From: Membranipora membranacea
Lineage: Eukaryota > Bryozoa > Gymnolaemata > Cheilostomatida > Membraniporidae
Direction of reading: 5' to 3'
Length of the DNA stretch: 64,000 nucleotides
NCBI GenBank assembly: GCA_914767715.1
Contig: OU612067.1
Span: 29,114,162-29,178,161, forward strand
Both the position numbers and the translations under genes were made by a program. The notes under the pieces are model-generated. The model was not told where the DNA came from, searched no databases, and was given only the letters and a program-made list of their open reading frames with translations. Shown here in pieces: positions 47,346 through 59,390 of this stretch; positions within the stretch are counted from its first letter, which is position 1, and each line of letters starts with the position of its first letter.

Positions 47346-47735
47346 CTTTTTATATGAATTTTTATCCATTTATTTTTACCGTCCATACTTTTAACAAGAG
47401 AGCACTCACATGAAGCATTTTATTTCTCTAATTGATGAGACAAATAAACACATCATCATCAGGTGGAGTACCATGCAGAAAAGTATTAGTCACATTGTAA
47501 ATGATAGCCTGTGATATTATTTTGATTTTATGTCAATGTCAATAATGTATTATGCTTTCATGAATTAGTAGGCTATAGTAAACTCAAGTACTTTTTGGAC
47601 AGCTTTTAGTACATTATGGACAGTTTTTCTAATGCGCCTTTAAAAGGAGCTTTATGCATTGTGATTTATTTATCAGACTTCATTGTGTAAGGTTGAATTG
47701 TGATAACAATAAACTGTTATAAAACATAATATGTT
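47346..47735 (+). mobile_element. Probable 3' untranslated part of the LINE
   Basis: Non-coding DNA follows the LINE frame and includes an aataaac motif near 47709. The end of the element is not sharply defined, and no simple-repeat tail was seen. Confidence 0.35.
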
Positions 47736-47914
47736 GTTTACATAACTAAATTGTCCAAAGTAACCTAGTGTCTATAATTCAGCCCCTTTTATCTTGTTAT
47801 CATTATTAACAGCCTGGCCCTTGGTGCCTATAATTGTTAGAGTGGTGGTTCGCAGGATAATTCCACTGGTAATTGTTGTGAACGATATATGAGGAATTGA
47901 GGTATTCCTTTTGC

Positions 47915-47951
47915 TAGTTGTCTTCTCATGAACATGATGAGAAGACAACTA
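47915..47951. repeat. Perfect 15-bp hairpin
   Basis: Arms tagttgtcttctcat (47915-47929) and its exact reverse complement (47937-47951) are separated by 7 nt. No gene is nearby. Confidence 0.7.
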
Positions 47952-50819
47952 CAATGTATTACAAATATGTTAACAGTATTAATGAGGACCCCTAGTTCAT
48001 ACATGAATGAACCTGGATGATTAGGGAGAGTGAATGAAGTATTAATAGCAAGTGAAGAGCTTAGCTCGGGGACTCTTGACCCATCAAGAGAACTGAGCAC
48101 ATCAGACATTAATTGGAGCTGAAATATGTGGCAACAGCACACAGATACCTAGCCACATATTCAGTATTAGATAGTATTCTAATAACAAGAAAAACCTACA
48201 GAAAACCCTACAGAAAAACAACAAGAAAAACGACCAGAAAAACACCAACAAAAACAGAATATGCAATCAGCTAAGTAAACCTAACCAAGATGATTGTGTG
48301 ATTGTGGTTGCGAGTTTATATCTTGTTCTGATTATATTGTATGTTTTTCTATCATGGCGATGTCTCTCACCCGTGTTTTTGTCTATCTCTAGGTTCGATA
48401 TCACCGTAACAGGACAGGTCAATTGGGATTAAATTACTTTGATGGTTGTCGGTTCAGAGGTAGAATAGTATAATTCGGTGAGTTGTATATTTATATAAAT
48501 TGAGCATTTGCCATTAACTAGTTGTTAGTGTCCACCCCAAAGTGCACCATTTAGAGTGTATCATAATTACTCTGTTGAGCACAAAGGTGGTTGACTATAG
48601 TTGTAGGCCTGGCTCCAATGCCTATAATCTACAATATAGGTCTTTGATATCTCTGCAGTGAGTAAGGAGGCTCATAGTCTAGACAACCCCTCATTGAGAG
48701 TTACTGTAATTGTTGAGGTGAGAGCTAATACTCACTGGATCATCAATTTGGGCTTCGTATAAGCCGGTTTGAGTTGCGTAACGGATAGGCATCTCGGTCA
48801 GTGTATTTGAATAGACACTGAAGCTTTCTTGTTCTGGTGGATTTATTGTTAACCCTCGCGCCTAAGCTACCAAACTAATCACAAGACGGGTGCAGTTATC
48901 AAGAAAATCCAGAACAGGGGGTTTATGATTTTCTGCATGGCTGGAATTTATCTTTACTGAACCATAGATCGTTTGATACCATAAGTTTAAGACCGATCTA
49001 ATTACTCTTCAATTTTAATTTTTTTTCTTATTATAGAGTTTAATCTGCTTTTCCTTGATCTAGATAACAACAGTTCTGCATTGATTCGCATTTTTCTGAG
49101 TAGTTTAGCTAAACATGGCCTAGCATACAGTGAAGGCATCACGCTGTGATGTCGCTTGGTGTGGGATTTTTCAACCACGGCATACCAACAAGTAAAAGAG
49201 CCAAGATTCCTTTCAACAACGACCCAACCAAAACCCACACACACACCCCACTTAATTCCCACTTAATCTGTAGTGACGATATAATCAAAAGCTTAAAGAC
49301 GCACACATAATTGTGTGGCCGTTTTTTTGTTCTGAATATCCAGGTGATAGACTGTGTTGACTAATAAGACTAACATCTAACATTTTCTTCTTGTGAGATC
49401 AGGCGAATCATATCAAATGTGAGATATGACGTCAGCCCGCTCTTTCTAGGATTTGGAGATTAGTTGAATTGTGGGATATTATAATCATATTACTTCAGCA
49501 ACTGTAGTTCAATGACTTTTCAAAGACTCATTCAGCATCGCCTTATATGCCACAACGCCAATTTCCAATAGCAGACCAATTCTTGGACAAACTGCTGATG
49601 AATTTGAAAATATGTTGCCCCATTCCATGATTACGATAAGTTGTGAATGAATTCAGATCAAGCAGCTATTAGAGAAAACTGTAAATTTAAGATTTGTTGC
49701 ATTGTTACCTTCAAATGTGACAGGGCTATGAGGGAGGTACACCTTATTATCATCCTCTCTCTACCAAAATGAAATAAAACATTTCACAAAGTAGCTTACA
49801 TAAAAATTTTAGATAGAAATAGTAGAATGTAGATAAAGACGTGAAAAAAGTGAAAGGAGTTGTCTGCTTTTTTGTAAAGGGGAAGTAACTCTGACTAGAA
49901 ACATATGCCACAAGCTGAGATCAAAATAGTAAAAGGTGCCAACAGCATCGCTGATGGCCACCGCCCTAGATGTATCTGATGTACATGTGCATACTGTATT
50001 GGTGACAGTCAGCGAACATCAACAATATGGTACAGCTCACATACAACAAAAAAACACTTTGAAGAGCAATATTTATGAATGTGAAGTGATTAATGTGTAC
50101 CATTTTATTTATTTTTATTCATCTTACTATATCTCAGTGAGTTACTACATCTTTTTGTTCATTAACTTCAGATTATTATTATTCAGATATAAAAGACACA
50201 TTTATATAATATAATAGATAATGTATGGTTTATGTTGAAAACTCAAATAGCAAGGAGGAAGCTGGAGAACACAATGTGAAGACAAGCGTGTGAAGATGAT
50301 AATATTTCATGTCAATGTGATACAAGTTTATGCAAAGTATTAAAGATGCAATAAAGTTAATGCTTAGCCAACTCTGATGCTTTCCTTGTGGGTTGCGCCA
50401 TTGTAATATTAGATATAATCAAATATAAAAATTGGAAAAGACAAAAGCATTGAACGAAGTAAGTTATTTCATGACCTTGTCTGTCAAAGGATTGTATCAC
50501 GTGATATATACAATTTGAATAAACTTGTGAGAGACTATTTCAGGAACCTCAACCTTCAAAGACAGAGAGATAGTGCAGGAATTCAGTCCTGTTTTGGTCT
50601 CCAAATATTCAACCCCTGTGAGACATCATCATTCGTGGTGCACGGTCGTAAGGTCAGGAAATGAATTGCACGCCACAACTAATATTTGTTGTAGCGAGTA
50701 GATTTCAGTCTATTTAAATTTGAGATGATATGCAAGTTATTCTACTGATGTTGATTTAGTTGATGATTGTTTCTCCTCAACTCCCTTGCACTAAGTTTAA
50801 ACAGAGACTGATGATTCAG
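47952..50819. other. Intergenic, no gene recognised; AC/A-rich tract near 48190-48260
   Basis: A degenerate tandem of acaagaaaaac/accagaaaaac words occupies about 48185-48260. The rest shows no exon, RNA gene or transposon end that I can support. The 3' end of caspase paralogue 3 borders on the right. Confidence 0.3.
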
Positions 50820-53430
50820 TTAGGGGGACTTATGGCCTGAAAGAACAAGGTGCTTCTTCAGTGTTGACCTATATTCCGGGGTCTGTTTGTCTCCATATTT
50901 ACCTGTCATCATAAGCACCGCTTTGATGTGCATATCATGTATATCTGATTTGCCGTCAGCCTGTTTCAACTGCTGTGCCAAAGCATCAGTATACGCACCT
51001 CGCTTAGCAAATCCATCTCTCATTGATGAAAAGAGCAGCAGGGTGTGTGGTCTGTCTAGGACAATATGTGTATTGTCTTCAGGAGAGCATCTCAAGGCCA
51101 TATCATCACCACAGTTAGCTCGTACATCTTTAGTCTGCTGACAGGCTTGTACTAACATTACCTTAATACAGAAGAACAGTCATTGGCTCTGATGATTAGG
51201 TAGGTACAGTGCTTAATTAAGTTTGAAAATCCAAAGAATGCAGTCTGATTTTGTGACATTATAAAAGTACTCACAAAATGTACAACGGAAGGATATAACA
51301 CCTGAATTTGCCTAGCTAGTCGCATGAAAATATAACCATGGTTCCAATGTTTGAGAAGTTTTTATGCATGCAAAGCAAGGCAACACATACAATTACACAA
51401 TGAACATACCATTGGCAGGTTTTCTGGAAGTTTCCTTGAAAACTGGAATAGGACATCATTGATAACAACAAAGCCATCACCATCCTCACACTTGAGTTTT
51501 CCGGCATGCCCATGAGACATAATGCACACCATCAGCAGTGAGCAGCCATCAGCAGTCTGTAATCCATAATTTATAAGCTCACTAAGCTGTACTTTAGTTG
51601 TCCATTCTCCTCTGATGCCCTGACAGCCGACAGCTTTAAGTCCTGACTGTAGATTGTCTGCTTCTTCTACAGCTCCTTCTCGAGATATTGGGTTGTACAG
51701 GATCAGTGCTACTGGTTTGCTTGTCACTGTAATATAAGATTGTTGCAGGTTTTAATTTAAAAAAAGAGAAGAGGAAAGCCAATAGGTAGTTCTACACAAC
51801 GTAATCCCCACTCAAACCTTTATGCTCAATAATAAATTTTTTTGACAAATGAGCCCAGAACATAACATATCAGATATAATGATGGACTGGTCTTTTTGGG
51901 ATTTTGAGGCAAATTTCTTTCTGGGATATTATGAACAATATACTCTGGTAATCAACGAATGATGACTGTTGACATAATCGTTCGAAATGGACTATAGTAC
52001 CACAAAGTTTATTTCAGATTCATGTCTTATGAATGTTTGGATTGAATCAATTAAAATTCCATTCGGTTGAATTTCAGAGCAACTTCTGTTCATGACAATG
52101 TCGATTTTGTTAATGGAACAACTAAAGCGAGCCCTACTGGATGAAGAATGAGGATATGTTTGGTGCTTCTATTGTTGTCAACGTCAATGAAATTCCGTCT
52201 ATGCGATCAACCTGAAATATGTTGAAAGTAATCCTGTCTACAGTGATTTCATTGCGAATATAGACTAATAACTCTAGTTGGGAATGTTCCTGGAACATAT
52301 TGTTTTCTACAATCAACCACATTTGCAATTTGGCTTTGTGATATTGATGGTTGCTAGAAGGCCCCTCATACACAGATCTTTGCTACGTATATCTAAATTT
52401 TGCATCCATGAATGCAAACAGGTGTGTGAAGCATCAGAAGGACATTCGTGCAACTCATGAATGATCATAAAGACATTGGTGCTGTTCATGAATTTACCCA
52501 TGGGGAAGTGGGCCACGTAAACTTGCTAGTGGGCCAAATTTTGCCAACAGGCCACGGTTTACTCAGCCCCGCTCTGTACCAAATCCGATATAATTAACAA
52601 TAACAATTCATTTGAATGCTGTCATTTATTATTGAGTATAGTATCCTCTCTAAAGGAGAAATTTCTAGGGTTGTTAATACTAAACTTTGGCATCAACCAA
52701 TGTTGATCTAAAATCTGACATCTTAAGATGGCAAAGGATGTGGAGTGTGCAAGGCACACAGCTGGCTTAGATACTTATACTAGATATTTATTGCACACAA
52801 GAATTAAACTAAGCATCGCTGTCGGTGCTTGGTCATCATCGTCTGACAAATTATATCTACCACACAATAGCACTTGTACATATTCATCAATACTACTATG
52901 GTCACTAAAGCTATTTACTCACAATACTCTCCGATCTGTACACACTCTGCTCTCTGTACACACTCTGCCAGGTACTGATACTTTCTCAGTAGTACTGCTG
53001 TGTCTGTCCTGCCCCTCTTCTGAGCCAACTGAATAGGTGTCTTATCATTCTGCTGTACAGACATGATCTGTAGCTGTTGATCAGCTGTCAGACAGTCCAA
53101 TATCATCTCTACTGACTCGGTTTTACCATCCAGTGCTGCATCATGTAGAGGTTTGTTTGAAGACAGCAGCAGCTTCATTCTACCTGCTGACTCTACAGAT
53201 GTGAGCAGTGTCCAAACAATATTTGTGTGGGATCTGTATGCTGCACAGTACAGCGGTGAGTGCCATGGTGCGTACTCCTTCTGTAATATATCTATCTTCG
53301 CCTGATTTAACATCTGAGACAGCACATATCTGAGCTCATCCATTTTAGGAAACTTGAAACGACCAGGCTTACAATACTCCCACATCATATCGTCTAGACG
53401 CTGCTCTGCTGACACTGATACTGATGCCAT
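50820..53430 (-). CDS. Ankyrin-caspase-like protein, paralogue 3, 3 exons, 388 aa
   Basis: Minus-strand exons are 53430-52923, 51726-51410 and 51161-50820, with GT/AG borders and consistent phases (1167 nt with stop). Residues 50-165 hold about three ankyrin repeats (SPLYCAAYRSH, KPLHDAALDGKTESVEMIL, KTPIQLAQKRG), a protein-interaction platform. The caspase p20-like domain follows, with SREG at 184-187 keeping the Arg of the P1-aspartate pocket, His241 in SHGH, and Cys282 in QACQQT. A p10-like part has RPHTLLLFSS and GAYTDALAQQ. The Gly that normally follows QACx is Gln. Paralogue 1 has the same intron positions, and the p20 exon is 317 nt in both. Of the three copies this one has the most caspase-like pocket. 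It could act as an initiator-like cysteine protease with ankyrin-mediated recruitment; that is inference. Confidence 0.82.
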
Positions 53431-54895
53431 CTCTTTATCTACCAGTTATACCTTCTCTACAAGTACAATACACTTTTAAAGTTGCCTTTAGATTATGATT
53501 GTCCCTTTCTATTTGGTCATCAATATAAGGAAGGTGTATCTCGTAATCTAGTTGGCATTTACCATTGTATGAACTGCATAACTGACCTGTCTTATTTTTA
53601 ATATTTTCTGGGATACGGTTTGATTTGGTAAGAAGTGTTTTGCCTGCAATGAACAGATTTTGCTGTTACATTCTGTCTCATAAAACAACTGTAGAAATAA
53701 GCTTTATATATTTTATATTATTATGCTTGATCTGGATAGCTTCAAATTCAATTCAGCTCATGGATAATTTGAAAACAAAAACATAAATGACCTCAGTATG
53801 GCCCACAGATTATATCATGTATCAAAAGGCAAAATACATCAAGCAACAAACTCAAACTTTCTTGTATTGCCTTATCTTACAAAACTCGGCCTACAGAATC
53901 GGTGTATGCGGTTGATTGTCTTAGATGCATTGTGGCTTAGTAAGTACTATTTTGGAGAAATTTGACGATGTTGCCTTTTAGTATACACCCTAATCCGGTG
54001 GGGTTGTAGGCAAGGAAACTGAAACGCAGCAGATCCTTATGTAATTGTGAGTGTGAAATATGCTTGGCAGACTGTTTGAGACTGGTGCAGCGAAGATAAG
54101 ACAGGACCCGTATCTAAGTTTGAGGAAACACTATTTTATTGCATACAGTAAAATAGAGAAAACATGAGAGTTAAAGTTTCTAAAATAAAATTAAAATTCT
54201 AAGAACCTACCCTGTGTTGTATTTGATTTGTATATGATTCAAGGTTGTACCACAGTGTCCTACTTCCAATCATAAGGCTGGTATCAATGAACTAAACAAT
54301 CAACTGAACAAAAATCAATGAACTAAATAAAGGAACTAAATGGGGTTGAGTTCATTGCTGGTGAGAGAAACACTTTAGCAATCGTCTAAAGATTATACTC
54401 TGGTGTATTTGCACAAATTCTTTATTTCATTTGTTATTACTTATACAGGATTATTTAGTAATTCAATATATGTGAATAAGAAGACTATGCTGTCTTATTT
54501 GAAGCAGCCCACAAATAATAATCAATAATTAGTGACTCATAGATATTCCAGGAATTTTGCTTGACTGCGTTTTAAAATAACAAATCACAGTGAAAAAACT
54601 AGATCAGTTTACTTATCAGTTTTCGATGACTTCCAGCTAGCATTCAATTTTTGACTAGTCTGTATGAGATGAGGAGGCTGAGTAAATTTTAGCAAACCTT
54701 AAATTTGGCTGTTTAAATAATGTCTGGAATGCTGACCTTTCTTCTTGTGAATAATGTATACCTTTGGGTTGCCTTATTGGGGCTAACTCTGAGTACCTAC
54801 ATTCTGACTTTTGATCAGGCTGTTCAATAACAGGTCATTTTTTCGCTACTATCTTAGACAATTCCGAAGTAATGCTTGTTGCACACTAGATCAGG
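53431..54895. other. Intergenic; diverged segments shared with 56.9-57.4, 59.5 and 62-62.7 kb
   Basis: No exon was assigned. Phrases such as aaacatgagagt(t/g)aaagt and gactcacaaatattccaggaattt recur with similar spacing at about 57265 and 62210 and at about 59556 and 62578. This suggests old tandem duplications of host sequence to the right of the caspase gene. Confidence 0.4.
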
Positions 54896-54897
54896 TT

Positions 54898-54921
54898 TTA
54901 TATATATATATATATATATAT
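54898..54921. repeat. (TA)n microsatellite
   Basis: About ten to twelve uninterrupted TA dinucleotides. On the minus strand it follows the LINE remnant at 55300-54922 and may be that element's 3' tail. Confidence 0.8.
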
Positions 54922-55300
54922 TAGATAATTTTTTTTTTTTTAAATTTTTTATTGTCAATCTACAGTCATCTTCAGGAATATTTTTCATGTAGAGACAGAA
55001 CAAAAAACTTAAACAATAAGGAAAAGCGGAGAGAAAAAGAAAAAAATGCAACAGTATTAATAGGAATTAAAGTGCTTTGATGCTTGTTGTTTAAAATGAG
55101 TAAGTTTGGTTGCTGAGCGTATCTGAATTGGAAAAGAGTTGAAAGTTGTGGTCATTTTTTGTCTTAATTGATCGCTGTAATAATGTAATAGATGTTTGTG
55201 TCTAAAAAGATTTTCGAGCTAGGTTGAATAAATCCTTTTTAACTACATCAATGTCTGCTCCTCCCCAACTGATAAGCTGCGGGCAAAAGACGAACAATCA
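54922..55300 (-). mobile_element. LINE 3' remnant
   Basis: The minus-strand translation has a short LRQKMTTTFNSFPIQIRSATKLTHFKQQ stretch similar to the last residues of animal LINE ORF2 proteins, followed by A/T-rich sequence and the TA repeat. It is very short and degenerate. Confidence 0.45.
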
Positions 55301-56094
55301 AGAAAGTATAACTAATGTGGGCAGGGGGTATCCTTGAACAAATATATTGGTAGGGCTTTGCGCCAGCTGAGTTGATCTCTATAGTCACTACTGTTGTATA
55401 TATGCCAAAATTGGTAGGGCTCGGCCCAACCAGCTCTCATTGATGATACCCCCTGATGTGGGGTATTTAATTTCTCCAAGATATACATAAGGTTGACAGA
55501 TGTTTATGACAGGAGATGAAGTAGAGCATTACTATATAATATAAAAATTGAAGAAAAAAGTTCCTAATCTTCAAATTATGTTATGAGCAGGAATATTTAG
55601 TCAAATGTCTAACATATCTTTATGATTTCAACTCAGAATATTTTGGGATTACACCATATCTTCCTTTACCTTCAAATTTTCTACCACTTCTGCAGGGATT
55701 TACTAAAACACGTTTTATAAGGATGGATTCTGATACATATGAGCAACAGTGATGAACAAATTCAAACGCTCTTGTCTAATGTGTCGGAATAATTTGCTAA
55801 GCTAGGGTTTCCAAAAGTTGTACCTCACAAATCCCCTTTTCTTGGAATCTTTGTATATATTGGTGCCGACTGTTGACATAGGCACTCATTAGGAGACTAT
55901 CACAGGAATTAGCATATATTCTGGATCCCCTGTTACCTGTAACTTATCACTGTTGAGAGGAGGCAATTCCTTATTCAGTCAAATTAAATCCAGCTGCACA
56001 TCTATCTGACTAAGTTTTGTTGTGTACTAAGTAATTCCCTTTACATTTTCTGAAGGTTTTGAAAATGTGCCAGTCCATCTCCATTGATTGTTCC

Positions 56095-56235
56095 AGGTAG
56101 GCTAGGGTAAATGACCCGCAACAGCTATATCAGGTATTGTTAGACAAGCAGTACACCCAATGGGGCTCGCACCCAGGACCTATGATCCTAAGTCAGATGC
56201 CTCTAGCACTGATATCCCTGATATGTTACAATAAA
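56095..56235 (-). mobile_element. tRNA-derived SINE-like segment
   Basis: The reverse complement contains a D-arm-like atcagtgctagaggcatctgac and, about 30 nt on, ggtcctgggtgcgagcccc. The second is close to an RNA polymerase III B box (GGTTCGANNCC), and the first to a decayed A box. The spacing suits a tRNA head. No folded acceptor stem is present, so it is a SINE or tRNA pseudogene rather than a working tRNA. Confidence 0.45.
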
Positions 56236-57448
56236 TGATCTCACAATAACTCTTTGCGTTTTGATTGATGCTAATGATTGAACAAGGTATAGCTGGAGTT
56301 GTATATTATGCTGAAATTTCATTGATTTGATTATTAATTATTGATTGGTGAATCAGGATAGGCCTATTCTAACTGAAATTTGGGACAGAACTAATCTTTG
56401 TGTAAGCATTCACTTTATATTTGTTTCAAAATTTCGGAAAATTACAATTCAAGTTATTTCAAGTGGTCTGACCAAAGCAGCCACCTCTATGTTGTCTGAG
56501 TCAATTTCTAAATTAAATGACATATTGGTCTGACCATGGCCGCCACTGTAGCTACACATCATCTTTTATTCTTTTGAGTGGCGGTTTTGGTCGACTAAAA
56601 CAACCTATAGTGAATTCTTATTTCACACAGGGGAGCACAACTCCCACCACAAATAGACTCATCATGTGACATATACTATTCGCAATTTCCTCAAGACCAG
56701 AAAGAGTATTGAGTGGACTACTCTAAATATACATACTTACCTTCATTTATTTATGTAACTGTTCTGTGACCAATCCATACAGGCTTATTGATTCAATCGA
56801 TCACTAACTCTAAGAATATCTGATGCCACGTGTTTTAAATTTGGATGAGTGGGTTACTTATTATTATGATCATCATTTTGTTAGGAATCCACACTCTCAC
56901 ATTCAAAACAGTCATTGCTGCATGCTGGTGTTAATGCAGCAAGTAACTTCATAGTTTTGGCAAGAATTACAAAATTAAGAAAAGACTGATAACACCTGAT
57001 AAACTTTTCCTTCAGATTGCCTGGAATCTCCATACTGTTCAAGAAATGATCGCTGCAGTATATTATATCCATCAACTTCTTGACGAATGCTGTCTAAAGC
57101 AATTGAAGAATTTGACGTTTTGGCCTGCTGTTATATGCACTTTGCATGCTTGAAATCATAATGTTATCATGAGTGTCAAATATCATTTTAAACTGTGTAA
57201 AGTCATGATCAGACCTGACAGCTTTTTTTATTGGAGGAAACACAATATCTTGCATGATATGGAGTAGAGTAAACATGAGAGTGAAAGTAATTCAGATAAA
57301 ATGATCAGTTTCTGACTACGAACCTTATTTTGCTGTTGACTTTTTATGGACGTGAACTCCTTGGTAGGTCATTACACAGGGGCTTCATTTTGGCAAGAAG
57401 CAAAAAAAAACTTTCTTTCTGAAAATTTGTTCTTTTTGCTCAATTACT
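56236..57448. other. Intergenic; possible decayed minus-strand exon at 57250-56881
   Basis: Two adjacent minus-strand open stretches (57276-57094 and 57075-56881) are separated by one stop and a possible acceptor gctttag at about 57097. The coded text (KKLMDIIYCSDHFLNSMEIPGNL and so on) has no motif I recognise. It may be a host exon, a pseudogene or chance. Confidence 0.25.
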
Positions 57449-59390
57449 ATGACTTTATTCAAACGAAAACGAAAAAAACTTACCGATAATAACAGTGAAA
57501 CTTCTACCAATGATATGATTGAGTCCAAGGAACAATATCACGGATTACCCTACTACCTCGACAGACTATCCAAAAAAAGGTCAGTAGGGCACAACAGTTA
57601 AAATCTGAAATTGAAATTAGGGCACATCAAAAAACCCGCAAATCACTATCAACTTAGATGCGGCTAGATACGAAATCATAAAGAAAGTCCTTCCTGTTAA
57701 GATCAGATGGCTTGGCCTCCTTGTCAAGGATAAAACAAGTAGAGACAAGACACAAGCAGCCGTAAGTTCCTCTCTAAAAGTCAGCTCCGCTAAAGCTGCG
57801 TTTACAAGTGCGACAAATCGGCTAATAATAACAACACCGACACAGATTATGAATCTGCTCTATAATTGTTGTCTGTCAACATGTCAACGATACGCTATTT
57901 ACAAACTGTTCATGCCTAACCGATTTCAACACAAACTTCCAACCAAACTTTTCTCTGATTGGCTAGTGTCTGCAAAGTAAACTAGTACTGAATCACTGCT
58001 GCGCTGTTATTGGCTGAACCATTCATAATCGTTAAGATTTGTCGTTCACTTGTGACGTTGTCACAAGTGAACGATTTAGAACAATACAGATTTAAACGCT
58101 GATTTAAACACAGATTAACTGTTTACATGGTCAGTCAAATCGGTGACCTGTGTCGGAGTTGTTATTTTTAGCCGATTTGTCGCACGTGTAAACGCAGCTT
58201 AATGGTTCAGCAATGTATACTATTAATATGTACAACACAACATCCTCTCTGTTAATAAACGGTGTAACGGACATATCAGCTTTCCTCGTTCACTACGAGG
58301 AGATAATCAGTAGTATCCCTACTGATATCGCAATGTCTGCCAACGAGACCATCAGCGACAAATGCATGGCAGCTCTACAGGACCAAAGCAACCCAATATA
58401 CGAATCTACAAAACCAGCTAAATCTAGTCCAAAATCAGCAAAACTCAGTAGAAGTTTCTCATGTTCTAGAGTAAGCACCTCGGCTCTCCCAAATGATCCA
58501 ACCAATACCAACAACCTCGCAGGTTCACAGCCTTGTGGTAGTAATAACGATGCGCATGACCAGCCGAACTGTGTTGATACTACTCTCATAACTACTCTCA
58601 TACTGGGAAAAAATAACACATAACACATGAGTGAAAAGCAAGACATCATTCTAAACAGGTTAGCCAAAGCAGAAGATGCTATCCATCAGCATTTAAAAGG
58701 GGAGTTCACTGCGCTGACAGATTGGCTGAGTAGTAGAAATAAAAGTAGATCGGAATTTCAAATAATGTAAACAACAACCAACAATCTGATTCCGCCACAA
58801 AATCACAACGACAGACCAATTTAATGGAATTTTCCCCAACAACAAATCACAATGTATGGCAAGATGTTGACAACTCCAAAGTTAAATCACCACCCACCAA
58901 CACGACGAACGAACGAACTAGCTTTTAGGCTTATCGCCTTTGTTCATTTCATTCCAAAGCATCTGATATCAACACAGGATCTTTCAAGATCATTAAATCT
59001 TCTCCCCTTACCAAAGCTTGCCAGTTATTTCTCTGCCATTTATGGCTATAAAATACTTACTATGTTGGCTCCATGTTATATATGCGAGCAGCTTTCATTT
59101 AATATACATAATTTTCAGATGAGAGACACGCATTATCTGAAACCTCCATCGAACAATTTTCTTTGCAATCCTTCTATAATTTTCAATAACAATTTAAAGC
59201 TATTCCGACAATATGCATTCATGTATTTCATGTCTAAGACATAACAATTTTCACTGTTAATCTTTATCTTCCACATTTCTTTGTTATCTATTCCTTCAAT
59301 ATTTATTTATTTTTGTTTTATCTTGGCACAATAGGAAGAACATCATTTTAATGATGAAGATTGCTTGTCAATAAACGTTAAAAAAAAGAA
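57449..59390 (+). mobile_element. LINE copy: ORF1 start and ORF2 end, internally deleted, split by a MITE
   Basis: An ATG at 57449 opens a basic ORF1 start. The region up to 57793 and from 58200 reads as ORF1-like protein, including the NMYNTTSSLLINGV motif seen in many LINE ORF1 proteins, then further ORF1 text to about 58850. From about 58913 it jumps to the extreme C-terminus of ORF2 (AFRLIAF, LPLPKLAS), matching the fragment at 14470-15120. The tail ends aataaacgttaaaaaaaag at about 59382. Most of ORF2 is deleted and stops are present. The MITE at 57794-58199 interrupts ORF1. Confidence 0.7.
57794..58199. mobile_element. 406-bp Harbinger-like MITE, TSD TAA
   Basis: The terminal inverted repeats are about 52 bp (agctgcgtttacaagtgcga... 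and its mirror, three or four mismatches). They are flanked by TAA at 57791-57793 and 58200-58202. Removing the element and one TAA leaves the LINE ORF1 frame continuous across the site. The three-base TAA target fits PIF/Harbinger. The centre has a perfect 15-bp hairpin (58042-58056 with 58060-58074). Confidence 0.88.

Noticed and set aside
55318..55447. Small MITE with agggggtatc ends
   Set aside because: The inverted match is only about 10 bp and no target duplication is visible.
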